Shown: positions 1 through 6,990, counted from the stretch's first letter. The stretch: 9,122 nt of DNA from an uncultured Clostridia bacterium (GCA_946626015.1 CAMOTT010000076.1:1-9122); one strand, 5' to 3'. A program made the numbers and translations. Notes: a model not told the origin generated them from the sequence alone.

Positions 1-2904
1 GCCGGCCACACCGACCTTGAGGTTTTCTACTGCGTCTTGAAATTCCTTGCGGACAACAGGGTACTGGTAGGCAAGGCAATAGACGATTCATTCAACCTCG
101 GTTTCCTGGACAGCTTCTTTGACCTCAGCGATATCATAGGCGATATCCCGACTCTTATCAAGGGCGCGGTCTATGGCGCGTTGTTTGACGATGAGGTTTA
201 CGGCGAGATGCCCGACGGCATGACCGTTGACGAAATGCTTAACAAGAAGCTTCGTTATCTTCTTGTTAATGACGATGTAGTCAATCCTTTGGATAAACCT
301 ACCGAGACCGGCAAGCCTCGCGTTCCTAACGGCCTGCTTCCCAGCATGGACGGTAAGACGAACGTCAACACCAATACGGCGTATCAGTTCCTGAGGAATG
401 CCATAAACGCTGCCCTTACGGACATAGTTATCCCCATGCTCAAAGACCTGCTTATCGAAAAGTTCGGTATCATTGTCAATGAGCAGCACCCCAACGGCTA
501 TTATGACGGCTTGAGCGATCTTGATATAGTCTGGAACATCCTGTTCAAGAAGCCTGCTTCCGAGCAGCCTGCAGAACCGGCTGATCCCGAAGAAGGCGGC
601 GGAGCTCTTGACTCATTGCTCAGCGGTCTTGTTGAAGTGCCTGATGAGATCCAGGGTCAGGCGATCCCCATGATCGAATACGCTCTTAATTACATCATCA
701 TGGGACCGTTCCTTGATACCTACATCACAAGATCCGAAAACGGCATCAGCCTTGCCAGCGGCTTTGACAGCGCAATCGGTGAGCTGCTCACCATCGCCTG
801 CGGACTTATGCCTCTGCTCAATCTGAACGGCGTAACTCTTAAGACCGACGAAGAAATCGCGACTATGACCACAGCCCAGAAGTTCGCATACATCGGCAAG
901 ATGGTCTGCATAGGTTTGCTTGATTTCACAGTTATTCCGGATAGCGTTCAGAGCCTCAGAGAGGTTGCTACATATGTTCTCATCAGCTACTGCGCTAACA
1001 TCATACCCGATGATGAGTTCCTCAGCAAGATAAACTACAATGTACAGAACAGTACGTCAAACGCCATCAACCCCAAGACGGACGGCGCGTTGATCGTTAT
1101 TGCAAGCCTTCTCAGGTATTATCTTAACGCTAATACCGAGATGAATATCCCCGCCAATCTTTCATTTGACGGCACGATCAATTACATTGTTGACTGGGCG
1201 ATAGGCAAATTCGGCGGAGCTATCTACACCGGCGGTATGGAGGCTGACTCTGCTTGGACAAAGATCGACAAGATTCTTTTCGGCGAGTCACCCACGCTTA
1301 ACGGTATCTTCCAGAAGAGCTGGCTGCCCACCACCATCAACAGCAACAACCCCAAGAACAGCATTACTTACGATCTGATCGTGAACAAGATCGTCTTCGC
1401 TATTCTCGACTTTGATTTTGACTCACTGTTCAGCATCTTCCAGAAGAATCCCACAGGTGAGCTTAATAACGACGTTCTGAGTGTTATCCTCAACTTCGTT
1501 GCGCGTATAGTCAACGGTATGTTCAACAACGTCAAAGTTATTCCGCTCAACCTGAAGAACATTGAAACGATCTTTGAAAAGTCACAGTTAAGAGGCGTTG
1601 TAGAGAGACTTCTCGAACAGCTTCCCAACTACATTGAGGATATCTGCACGGTTGTTCTTCCCATCGTTGTTCCCAACATGGATATAGTCAATCTGAAGCA
1701 GTTTGACATCGCCGCTCCCGACGGAACGGTTGCGATAACAGCTTCTCAGCTCAGAACACTCCTTGATACTCAGGTCCCAAAGTCACAGGTTCAGGAATAT
1801 GACGAGAACGGTTATGTGTTCTTCGGCATTGAGGACTTTACCCCCACTTTCAAGTACTATGACTATATGGATGCGAGAAGGGATGCAGAAAACCTGCTCA
1901 AGAGGTATGAGGACAATCCCGACACCGTTCAGCTCAGAGAGATCACAAATGTGGGTTACAGATTGAATTACTACTACAACGCATTGGTCAGAAGAACATC
2001 TCTCAATGCAGACAGATTGAATGAGATCCTTGGTATTTACGATATTTCCGGCTTTGATTCCAGCCTGTATTCAGTAAGATCATGGAACGAGTTTATCAGA
2101 GCTTACACCTTTGCAAGCGATCTGTATGATGATATCACCTTCGGTCTCGGCGGATTCAGCAACGTTACCCAGTCCATGATCTCAGAGGCTCGTTCAAAGG
2201 TTATCGCCGCTGTAAAGGGACTTAAACCCTGGGCGCCCCTTGCAGATTATGAGGCTCTCAATGATGCGATTTCCCTCGCACAGCTCAAGACTTCCGAGAA
2301 GGAGCGTGTACGTTACTTTGAGGATGGTATGACCGACCTGCTGACGACCCTTGGCAAGGCTATCGTATTGCCGAGAGATTATGACCGCAACGAGCAGGAT
2401 ACTATCGACAAGTTCGTTGAGGCTATTACAGAAGCTATCAACAACCTTGTATATAAGCCCGCTATCGTAGGCGTTGAGACGACGAATGCTATTATAGACA
2501 GCGCAAGGAAGATCGCTTACGGTCTTGAGGAAGGTCTTGCAACAGTTCTTTCTCACATCACCAATGTCGGTGCCGGCAACGTGGAAGTTGTTGCAAACGG
2601 CAAGGGCTTTGAAACAGTAGGCACAGGCACCGTTGTAAAGCTTGTCCTTAACAACGAGGTCATAGACAGCTACACCGTGGTCATCTTCGGTGACGTTGAC
2701 GGTGACGGTTTCGCAGACGGTAATGATGCGGTTATAGTCAGCCAGCTGGCCAATAAGGTCATCGCGCAGGAGGACTTGGATCAGAACTTCATTTACGCTG
2801 CCGATGCGGACGGCGACAACTCAATAGATGATCTTGACGTTGAAGAGCTCATCGATGCCGGTATGTTCAAGACCACCATCGACCAGACTCACGAGATCGT
2901 CTGA
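1..2904 (+). CDS. Dockerin type I domain protein, large extracellular, 5'-truncated by window edge
   Basis: The frame is open from base 1, so the true start lies upstream; a TTG at 37 is only the first start-like codon inside. Residues below count from base 1 (967 visible). The C-terminus (about 897-955) is a type I dockerin with two calcium-binding loops of the D-x-D-x-D-x-x-x-D-x-x-D type: D898/D900/D902/D906/D909 and D935/D937/D939/D943/D946. Dockerins bind cohesins and so anchor a protein to a scaffoldin or the cell surface. Just before it (about 855-896) is a beta-rich Gly/Thr/Val linker ending YTVVIFGDVDGDG, as I recall from ruminococcal dockerin proteins. Residues about 614-760 are helical with SW..F..A spacing reminiscent of FIVAR repeats. 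Residues 1-600 are helical, Leu/Ile/Asn/Asp-rich, with an acidic Pro/Glu linker near 183-207; I recognise no catalytic domain there. Function beyond secretion and cohesin docking is unknown. An intrinsic terminator follows. Dockerin call firm, remainder unassigned. Confidence 0.85.
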   Translation, partial: AGHTDLEVFYCVLKFLADNRVLVGKAIDDSFNLGFLDSFFDLSDIIGDIPTLIKGAVYGALFDDEVYGEMPDGMTVDEMLNKKLRYLLVNDDVVNPLDKPTETGKPRVPNGLLPSMDGKTNVNTNTAYQFLRNAINAALTDIVIPMLKDLLIEKFGIIVNEQHPNGYYDGLSDLDIVWNILFKKPASEQPAEPADPEEGGGALDSLLSGLVEVPDEIQGQAIPMIEYALNYIIMGPFLDTYITRSENGISLASGFDSAIGELLTIACGLMPLLNLNGVTLKTDEEIATMTTAQKFAYIGKMVCIGLLDFTVIPDSVQSLREVATYVLISYCANIIPDDEFLSKINYNVQNSTSNAINPKTDGALIVIASLLRYYLNANTEMNIPANLSFDGTINYIVDWAIGKFGGAIYTGGMEADSAWTKIDKILFGESPTLNGIFQKSWLPTTINSNNPKNSITYDLIVNKIVFAILDFDFDSLFSIFQKNPTGELNNDVLSVILNFVARIVNGMFNNVKVIPLNLKNIETIFEKSQLRGVVERLLEQLPNYIEDICTVVLPIVVPNMDIVNLKQFDIAAPDGTVAITASQLRTLLDTQVPKSQVQEYDENGYVFFGIEDFTPTFKYYDYMDARRDAENLLKRYEDNPDTVQLREITNVGYRLNYYYNALVRRTSLNADRLNEILGIYDISGFDSSLYSVRSWNEFIRAYTFASDLYDDITFGLGGFSNVTQSMISEARSKVIAAVKGLKPWAPLADYEALNDAISLAQLKTSEKERVRYFEDGMTDLLTTLGKAIVLPRDYDRNEQDTIDKFVEAITEAINNLVYKPAIVGVETTNAIIDSARKIAYGLEEGLATVLSHITNVGAGNVEVVANGKGFETVGTGTVVKLVLNNEVIDSYTVVIFGDVDGDGFADGNDAVIVSQLANKVIAQEDLDQNFIYAADADGDNSIDDLDVEELIDAGMFKTTIDQTHEIV

Positions 2905-2918
2905 GCTTGAAACGGTTG

Positions 2919-2934
2919 AACAGCGTAAGCTGTT
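2919..2934 (+). other. Small 3'-UTR hairpin with GTAA tetraloop
   Basis: Perfect 6-bp inverted repeat (2919-2924 with 2929-2934) closed by GTAA, a GNRA-type loop, 15 bases after the dockerin gene stop. It has no T-tract, so it is not a terminator itself. It may stabilise the mRNA end or be chance. The rest of 2905-2980 shows nothing else. Confidence 0.35.
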
Positions 2935-2980
2935 TGACAGCATGAATTACAAAACTAACATTCTCCAAAAACATATTTTT

Positions 2981-3023
2981 ACCCACAGTTTTCGGAACTC
3001 TCCGTGAACTGTGGGTATTTTTT
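2981..3023 (+). terminator. Rho-independent terminator of the dockerin gene
   Basis: Perfect 10-bp stem (2981-2990 pairs with 3007-3016, ACCCACAGTT/AACTGTGGGT). A second small stem lies inside it (2993-2996 with 3001-3004, loop ACTC). Six T residues follow at 3018-3023. The opposite strand has no T-run after the stem, so it acts on plus-strand transcripts only. It lies 76 bases after the stop at 2904. Confidence 0.93.
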
Positions 3024-3196
3024 GCAATCTTGTAATAGCAAAAAAACTTGCCTGACCATATTCAAAGCCGGAATGCAGCCGCCACGGTCTGGGTACCTAT
3101 TACCCGGAGCTGGAGGACATAAACCACTACGAGACAGAGGACAACATACTCAATGATTACGGCTCCGATCAGGCAAACAGTGCCCACGCTGAAAAT

Positions 3197-3709
3197 ATGG
3201 TGCAGCGGTATAAGCGCCTTGAAGCCGGTTCCGCTGACCCGGAGAACATCAAAAAGTACCGGGAAAAGCTGAAATACTGGGAAGATAAGCGGGTTGGTCA
3301 ATATGACAACGCTGTTGAAAAAGACATCAAAGATTTTGAAAAATTTACTTCAGATCAAATAAGATTACTGGAATTAGAATTTGGTAAGTTAAAAACAAAT
3401 CAGATAATTGTTACCAGTGAAAGGCTAAAACACATAAAAGAACATCACCCAGAAGACTATGAATTGTTTTTAAAAAATGGATCTTCTGCCGTAAATTATC
3501 CGGATTATATAATAAGGGACTCAAAAAATTCAAATACAATTTCTATAATAAAGAATGTGGATAATTGTAATATAGACGTTGTCGTCAAATTGATATTGGA
3601 TTCTGAAAAAACGGAATATAAAAATTCCGTTTTAACCTTTTACCGGTTAAGAGATAACAATCTTAAAAAATTGAAGAATAAGAATAAAGTACTTTACAAA
3701 AAAGAATAA
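3197..3709 (+). CDS. Phage head-protein tail with PBECR/BECR-like nuclease domain, probably 5'-truncated
   Basis: ATG 3197 gives 170 residues, but it has no Shine-Dalgarno and the frame is open back to 3056 (47 more codons). Those upstream codons read as the C-terminal part of a minor head (gp7/minor capsid 2-like) protein: a CxRHGLGxYxP stretch like the NCRH motif of that family, then a charged helix. From the ATG, residues 1-45 continue this helix (YREKLKYWEDKR). Residues about 68-170 resemble the PBECR nuclease fold (phage Barnase-EndoU-ColicinE5/D-RelE-like) known from Aravind-group work on phage polyvalent proteins: a His-rich helix (ERLKHIKEHHPEDYE, 75-89), then PDYIIRD, a strand NIDVVVKLIL, SVLTFYRL and a final lysine-rich tail. 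Such domains are thought to be RNases delivered with, or acting beside, the virion. GC falls from 58% (3181-3240) and 45% (3241-3300) to about 28% (3361-3600), so the nuclease half looks separately acquired. Whether it is still translated is unknown. Confidence 0.6.
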   Translation: MVQRYKRLEAGSADPENIKKYREKLKYWEDKRVGQYDNAVEKDIKDFEKFTSDQIRLLELEFGKLKTNQIIVTSERLKHIKEHHPEDYELFLKNGSSAVNYPDYIIRDSKNSNTISIIKNVDNCNIDVVVKLILDSEKTEYKNSVLTFYRLRDNNLKKLKNKNKVLYKKE

Positions 3710-3724
3710 TTGTGATACTATAAT
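3693..3724 (+). promoter_or_regulatory. Candidate sigma-A promoter upstream of the structured RNA
   Basis: TTTACA at 3693-3698 matches the -35 consensus in 5 of 6 positions. TACTAT at 3716-3721 lies 17 bases downstream; overlapping it, a perfect TATAAT lies at 3719-3724 (20-base spacer). Either would start transcription near 3728-3731, a few bases before the closing helix of the RNA fold at 3738. The region is very AT-rich, so such matches can occur by chance. The element overlaps the last codons of the nuclease gene. Confidence 0.4.
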
Positions 3725-3737
3725 TTATAGAATAGTA

Positions 3738-3921
3738 ATTGGGTGCTTTGAAGTAGAGATTGTGCTGCTACACACCTTTTGGGTTAAAAAGAAATGCGGG
3801 AGGGGGCACACCCGCCAAAGCACCTAATCTATTTAAACTGTCTGCTGAACGGTAGGCGGTTTCTTTATGTCAATAATTTAACAGTTGATTTAAGCACTTT
3901 GCGTATGCAGGGTGCTTTTTT
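3738..3921 (+). ncRNA. Candidate structured phage RNA, four-way junction plus terminator
   Basis: A 12-bp helix (3738-3749 with 3817-3828, one G-T pair) closes a compact multi-branch region. Inside are three hairpins: 3761-3764/3771-3774 (TGTG/CACA), 3776-3780/3787-3791 (CTTTT/AAAAG, loop GGGTTA), and 3796-3800/3811-3815 (GCGGG/CCCGC, ten-base G-rich loop). The first is weak and could re-pair as GTAG 3753-3756 with CTAC 3768-3771. A weaker 6-bp helix, 3836-3841/3881-3886, may follow, then the terminator at 3892-3921. A promoter-like element lies immediately before. The core has cloverleaf-like size but no T-loop consensus, so it is not a tRNA. No protein frame with a ribosome site covers it. 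It could be a separate small RNA, a leader controlling scaffold expression, or a processing or packaging signal. I cannot name a family. Confidence 0.45.
3892..3921 (+). terminator. Rho-independent terminator upstream of the scaffold gene
   Basis: Continuous 11-bp stem with two G-T pairs (3892-3902 with 3907-3917, AAGCACTTTGC/GCAGGGTGCTT), tetraloop GTAT, and a T-run over 3916-3921. It lies between the nuclease and scaffold genes, so it would end the candidate RNA or attenuate read-through into the scaffold gene. The adjacent bases 3922-3987 hold a perfect 10-bp palindrome CCGGTACCGG (3941-3950) and a small hairpin (3966-3970 with 3979-3983), both of unknown role. Confidence 0.8.
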
Positions 3922-3998
3922 CATACCCAAATTCCGTTTGCCGGTACCGGAAGAATAACCGGGTGACGGTTGACCTTGACCGTTAATAAGGAGTGAAC

Positions 3999-4241
3999 AT
4001 GGCGGATGAGAACAAAGATGTGAACACCTCCGGCGCGGAAGATCAGGAGCAGCAGGGGGCGAATGAGCCTCAGCAGCCTGAAAAGAAGTATACCGACGAG
4101 GACGTGAACGGCATCAGCGCCAAAAACAGCGCCAAAGCCGTAAATAAGCTGATGAAAGAGCTGGGAATAACGGATAAGACCGACAGGGCAAAGGTGAAGG
4201 AATTGATCGAAAAATCAAACAAAAAACCGCCCCTTCGTTAA
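3999..4241 (+). pseudogene. Phage capsid scaffold-like protein, C-terminally truncated
   Basis: ATG 3999 is chosen over GTG 3993 because AAGGAG (3988-3993) sits five bases before it, an ideal site. The 80-residue product begins MADENKD, has a disordered Glu/Gln/Pro-rich N-terminus (residues 1-28), then KKYTDEDVNGI and a lysine-rich helix containing AVNKLMKELGITDK. This layout is that of phage capsid scaffolding proteins (DUF4355/gp20-like), which template procapsid assembly and usually run to roughly 150-220 residues with a long coiled coil. Here the coil breaks off after about 70 residues, and the last codons (KKPPLR, stop) are written by the hairpin of a host terminator belonging to the opposite strand. 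It is therefore a broken gene rather than a natural short one. No capsid gene follows. The scaffold assignment rests on style and context, not on a catalytic motif. Confidence 0.6.
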
Positions 4242-4253
4242 AGAAAAGGCGGT
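4221..4253 (-). terminator. Rho-independent terminator of the minus-strand operon
   Basis: Read on the minus strand: a 10-bp stem with two G-T pairs (4244-4253 with 4226-4235, ACCGCCTTTT/AAGGGGCGGT), an eight-base loop, then a run of six T (complement of 4221-4226) and further T-rich sequence. It starts 25 bases after the stop of the DUF4838 gene. On the plus strand no T-run follows, so it is one-directional. It overlaps the end of the broken scaffold frame. Confidence 0.9.
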
Positions 4254-4278
4254 AATCATTTGATTTTATATACCGATT

Positions 4279-6186
4279 TTACCGTTGCTCAAGGTAGTTG
4301 TACAGTCTTTCAGCAAAGGGGTCAAGGAATTTATAGATCGGGTTATCGTCAAACTTCGATTCCCAGTTTATCACGGACATAAAGTAAACCCTGAATGGCT
4401 GGGGAGAGAGTTTTTTGATCTCGCCTTCGCCCACATAGGTGATATTGAAATCCTGAAGCTTTTGACAGAATTGTTTTCTGACCGTCATGTAATCATAAAG
4501 GGAGTGGAAGATGGAAAACTCTTTTTTGAAATTGGCGCATTTCCAATGCTGCCAGCAGATCTCGCTGCGCTCAATACGCTCAAGCTGCCGCCGGTCTTCC
4601 GCCGCCGCTTTGGCGTTCTCCCAAAGGGTGTCCGCTCTTGTGATATCCCGGTTCTTGATGCCGGGCAGCGCGTCTTTCGGCTGTTGACGTATACCTATAT
4701 GCTTTCTGTCGGTAACGGCGTATTTTGTTATAATATCTATAAACTCCTTTAAATATTCACCGCCGGGGCCGTAAACTGCGTTAAGATAATTCAGCATCAG
4801 CTCATCATAATCGTTGCGATACGGGTTCTTCATAACATTGGCAAGCAGATATGTTCGCAGCTCATAAAACTCGCCGTTGCAGATGTTCATGTAGTAGTTG
4901 CCTTCCTCGTAAAGGCCCTTTACACCGTTTTCATAAAACACCTGCACGTTCCTTTGCAGGACCTGAAAATTCGCGAAGGGGGAGAGGGTCTCAGAGTAAT
5001 TATTGACGTAATCCCAAACGTAAAGCCTGTTGCAGATTTTGCTCCAGCCTTTCAGGTCTGCCATGAATTTGACGTTTTCCTTGCACTTGGGATCGTCTAT
5101 GGTGTGGCCGAAGCAGCACTCGATGGAACAGAGCCGGACGATCACGTTATCCAAAGGCCTAACTTTTTCGGGTACCTGACGGGTGTATTGGTAGGCAAAG
5201 GTGTCGATGGCCACGTTGTTGTAACCTGCCTGCTTCACCGCTGCGGCAACCTTGTTCACAAAGGAGATCATGGTGCCGGCGTGGGAGTTGTTCTCCGCAT
5301 CCACGGCGGCGCATTTTGGGCAGGTGCAGTAATGCTGATTGTCCGCCTGGGTCAGTGAGACGATTTGAAGATCCGCGCCGGGGTTATGCTCACGTTTAAG
5401 CAGAGCCAAAACCTCGTTTGTAACGATCTCAAGAACCTCGTCATTGGTCAGGCAGAGCTGATCCGGCACCCGTTTGTCCTGATGCAAGGCAAAATATTCC
5501 GGGTGGCTTTCAAAGTATTGAGCTGCCGCGCAATAGTAAGTAGAAAGAGAATGGGCAAAGTAGCCCAGATAGGGCACATAGGCGCCCTCCTCGTCCGAGC
5601 GCACAGGTGAGCAGTTGATAGAGTGGAAACGGTCATATTCCGCATTACTGATGCTTGCTGTGTCAAGCTGCCTGTACTCAAAGAACGGGGTATAAGCTAT
5701 ATTGATATCCACGGGTACGGAAATGCTGTTCAATGAGGGGCATGAAACAACCTCCGCCTCATAGACCGTGTATCCGCAGATATCCTCAAGAAAACGGTAA
5801 ACTCCGTCAAGGGTGCCGCTGGAGCCTGTGCCGCAGATATAAAGGTGGCTGTTATCCGCGGTCACAAAATAGCTCCCCTTCGGCTTTTGACCAAAATCAA
5901 ACTGCTTTCTGTTGGTTTGACCGATATTTATCTCGCTGCCGGAGGGCTCCTCGCTGTCGTTGATCAAGGGCAGCTCTGCTCCTGTGATTGTTTTCAACCG
6001 CTCTCTAAGAATGTTCGCGGCGTAGCGTTCGGATTTTTCCGGATTTTGGGGGATGACTATGCTTGCTTTTGCAACACCGTTGACTACCAGCTCAAGCTCA
6101 TTCACGGCAAAGGACACAACACAGGATGAGGTTATAATGGAGATTATGAACAATGCGATAATCAAAAGCCTGGATATCTTTTTCAT
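4279..6186 (-). CDS. Secreted DUF4838 domain protein (glycoside-hydrolase-like)
   Basis: 635 residues. ATG start with AAGGGAG eight bases upstream. Residues 1-27 are a signal peptide (KK, long Leu/Ile core, likely cleavage after SFA27); Cys22 is not in a proper lipobox, so soluble export is favoured over lipoprotein anchoring. Residues about 30-160 resemble the N-terminal alpha/beta domain found before many glycosidases (alpha-glucuronidase/GH20 type), with SERYAANILRERLKTITG and GTLDGVYRFLEDICGY. Residues about 165-480 form the DUF4838 core, thought to be a TIM-barrel: a CxCxxC cluster at C287/C289/C292, RLCSIECCFGH (351-361), YVWDYVNNY (389-397), GVKGLYEEGNYY (421-432) and ELRTYLLANVMKNP (442-455). 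A helical C-terminal region follows. Family members sit among polysaccharide-degradation genes, but no activity is established to my knowledge. It is the last gene of the cluster, 62 bases after the ABC gene. A TATACT hexamer (6234-6239, minus strand) in that gap lacks a good -35. Confidence 0.85.
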   Translation of the reverse strand: MKKISRLLIIALFIISIITSSCVVSFAVNELELVVNGVAKASIVIPQNPEKSERYAANILRERLKTITGAELPLINDSEEPSGSEINIGQTNRKQFDFGQKPKGSYFVTADNSHLYICGTGSSGTLDGVYRFLEDICGYTVYEAEVVSCPSLNSISVPVDINIAYTPFFEYRQLDTASISNAEYDRFHSINCSPVRSDEEGAYVPYLGYFAHSLSTYYCAAAQYFESHPEYFALHQDKRVPDQLCLTNDEVLEIVTNEVLALLKREHNPGADLQIVSLTQADNQHYCTCPKCAAVDAENNSHAGTMISFVNKVAAAVKQAGYNNVAIDTFAYQYTRQVPEKVRPLDNVIVRLCSIECCFGHTIDDPKCKENVKFMADLKGWSKICNRLYVWDYVNNYSETLSPFANFQVLQRNVQVFYENGVKGLYEEGNYYMNICNGEFYELRTYLLANVMKNPYRNDYDELMLNYLNAVYGPGGEYLKEFIDIITKYAVTDRKHIGIRQQPKDALPGIKNRDITRADTLWENAKAAAEDRRQLERIERSEICWQHWKCANFKKEFSIFHSLYDYMTVRKQFCQKLQDFNITYVGEGEIKKLSPQPFRVYFMSVINWESKFDDNPIYKFLDPFAERLYNYLEQR

Positions 6187-6248
6187 AAAAACAGCTCCCT
6201 TTCAAAGCGTATTTTTTCGCGGTGAGGGAATACAGTATAGAATGCGCA

Positions 6249-6956
6249 TCAATCGGTTTTATTTCCGTACATAAAGATTTTGCCTGCATCGCTTTTAATA
6301 TAATCCTCGGTTTTTCCGAAGAAAAGCGGCTTGTTGTGCAGATGCAATATGTGCGAGGCGTAGGTGATGGCGCTTTCCAAATCGTGGGAAACCATAATGA
6401 TGGTGATGCCTTCGTCATTGAGCCGTTTGAAGATCTGGTAAAGCTCCTGGGTAACGATGGGGTCAAGACCGGAAACAGGCTCATCCAGCAACAGCAGCTT
6501 GCGGGTAGCGCAAAGGGCGCGAGCCAGCAATACGCGCTGCTGCTGCCCACCGGAAAGTTCGCTGAAAAAGTGGTTTTTATACTCGGCTATGCCAAGCTTT
6601 TCCAGATTGCTCCGGGCTCGTATTTTGTCCTCTTTTGTGTAAAAGGGATTTAATCTGTGGGAGTTAAGGCAGCCGGAAATGACCACCTCCCAGACGTTGG
6701 CTGGGAAATCCTTTTGCACCCTTGAGTGTTGGGGCAAGTAACCGATCTCATTTTGTTTCAGACCGTCTCCAAAGGTTATTTTGCCCCCGGAAAGCCCCTT
6801 AAGCGAGAGCAGAGCCTTGATAAGGGTGCTTTTTCCGGAACCGTTTTCACCTACAATGCAGAGATAGTCTCCGGGATCCACCTCAAAGGACAAATCGGTC
6901 AGGACTATATGGTTCTCATACGATAATGAGATATTGTCACATTTTATTATTGACAT
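6249..6956 (-). CDS. ZnuC-like zinc/manganese ABC transporter ATP-binding protein
   Basis: 235 residues, full length for an ABC ATPase of the metal-uptake (ZnuC/MntB/AdcC) group. It hydrolyses ATP at the inner membrane face to drive metal import through a ZnuB-type permease. Every motif is intact: Walker A GENGSGKST (36-44), Q-loop YLPQ (Q76), signature LSGGQQQR (134-141), Walker B LLLLDEP (154-160), D-loop SGLD (162-165), H-loop His191. The QKDFPANVWEVVISG stretch (81-95) between Q-loop and signature is typical of metal importers, which is why I prefer this group to a generic ATPase. Start ATG with AAAGGA ten bases upstream, 34 bases after the lysoplasmalogenase gene. Oddity: no permease or solute-binding protein gene adjoins it in this window, although they usually form one operon; the gene that follows is DUF4838. 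Metal identity is inferred. Confidence 0.88.
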   Translation of the reverse strand: MSIIKCDNISLSYENHIVLTDLSFEVDPGDYLCIVGENGSGKSTLIKALLSLKGLSGGKITFGDGLKQNEIGYLPQHSRVQKDFPANVWEVVISGCLNSHRLNPFYTKEDKIRARSNLEKLGIAEYKNHFFSELSGGQQQRVLLARALCATRKLLLLDEPVSGLDPIVTQELYQIFKRLNDEGITIIMVSHDLESAITYASHILHLHNKPLFFGKTEDYIKSDAGKIFMYGNKTD

Positions 6957-6990
6957 CAGACAATATTCCTTTCAAGTCAAAAACGCTTGA

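Larger units (their letters stand above)
3056..4225 (+). mobile_element. Phage relic between two convergent host terminators
   Basis: This block carries the C-terminal part of a head-morphogenesis-type protein with a nuclease domain, a structured non-coding interval, and the start of a scaffold-like gene, all on the plus strand. Their order matches the virion morphogenesis region of Firmicutes phages. The left edge is near 3056: the frame opens after a TGA at 3053, and phage-like residues (EC-S-RHGLGTYYPELED) begin at once with no start codon, as if the upstream portion was deleted. The right edge is near 4215-4226, where the scaffold frame enters the host terminator. No integrase, terminase, portal or capsid gene is present, and I found no convincing direct repeat at the edges. 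Bases 3024-3196 contain only terminator tail and the beginning of this frame; I see no clear promoter there. Confidence 0.6.

Noticed and set aside
3716..3737. AT-rich hairpin (TACTAT/ATAGTA) as terminator of the nuclease gene
   Set aside because: Weak 6-bp AT stem with no T-run after it; the same bases read better as a promoter -10 region.
3742..3824. tRNA gene: 83-base cloverleaf-like region with an acceptor-like helix
   Set aside because: No TTCRANY T-loop, the putative T-arm loop has ten bases, the anticodon-like loop has six, and the closing helix extends to 12 bp.
3781..3824. Twister ribozyme: GGGAGGGG followed by GCC-A-A-A-GCAC resembles the twister cleavage loop
   Set aside because: The P4 hairpin with its CCCAAG loop is missing upstream, the base before the cleavage A is C rather than U, and the 12-bp helix competes with the required pairing. 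An Infernal search would settle it.
3794..3958. 54-codon plus-strand ORF (ATG 3794, stop 3956)
   Set aside because: It runs through the G-rich hairpin and the intrinsic terminator and lacks a Shine-Dalgarno; probably a chance frame.
3993..3998. GTG 3993 as start of the scaffold-like gene
   Set aside because: The GTG overlaps the Shine-Dalgarno AAGGAG itself; ATG 3999 has proper spacing.
6222..6653. Long open frames antisense to the ABC, DUF4838, lysoplasmalogenase and serine hydrolase genes, and antisense to the dockerin gene
   Set aside because: They have no ribosome sites or recognisable domains and overlap genes with full family motifs on the other strand; they are coding shadows.
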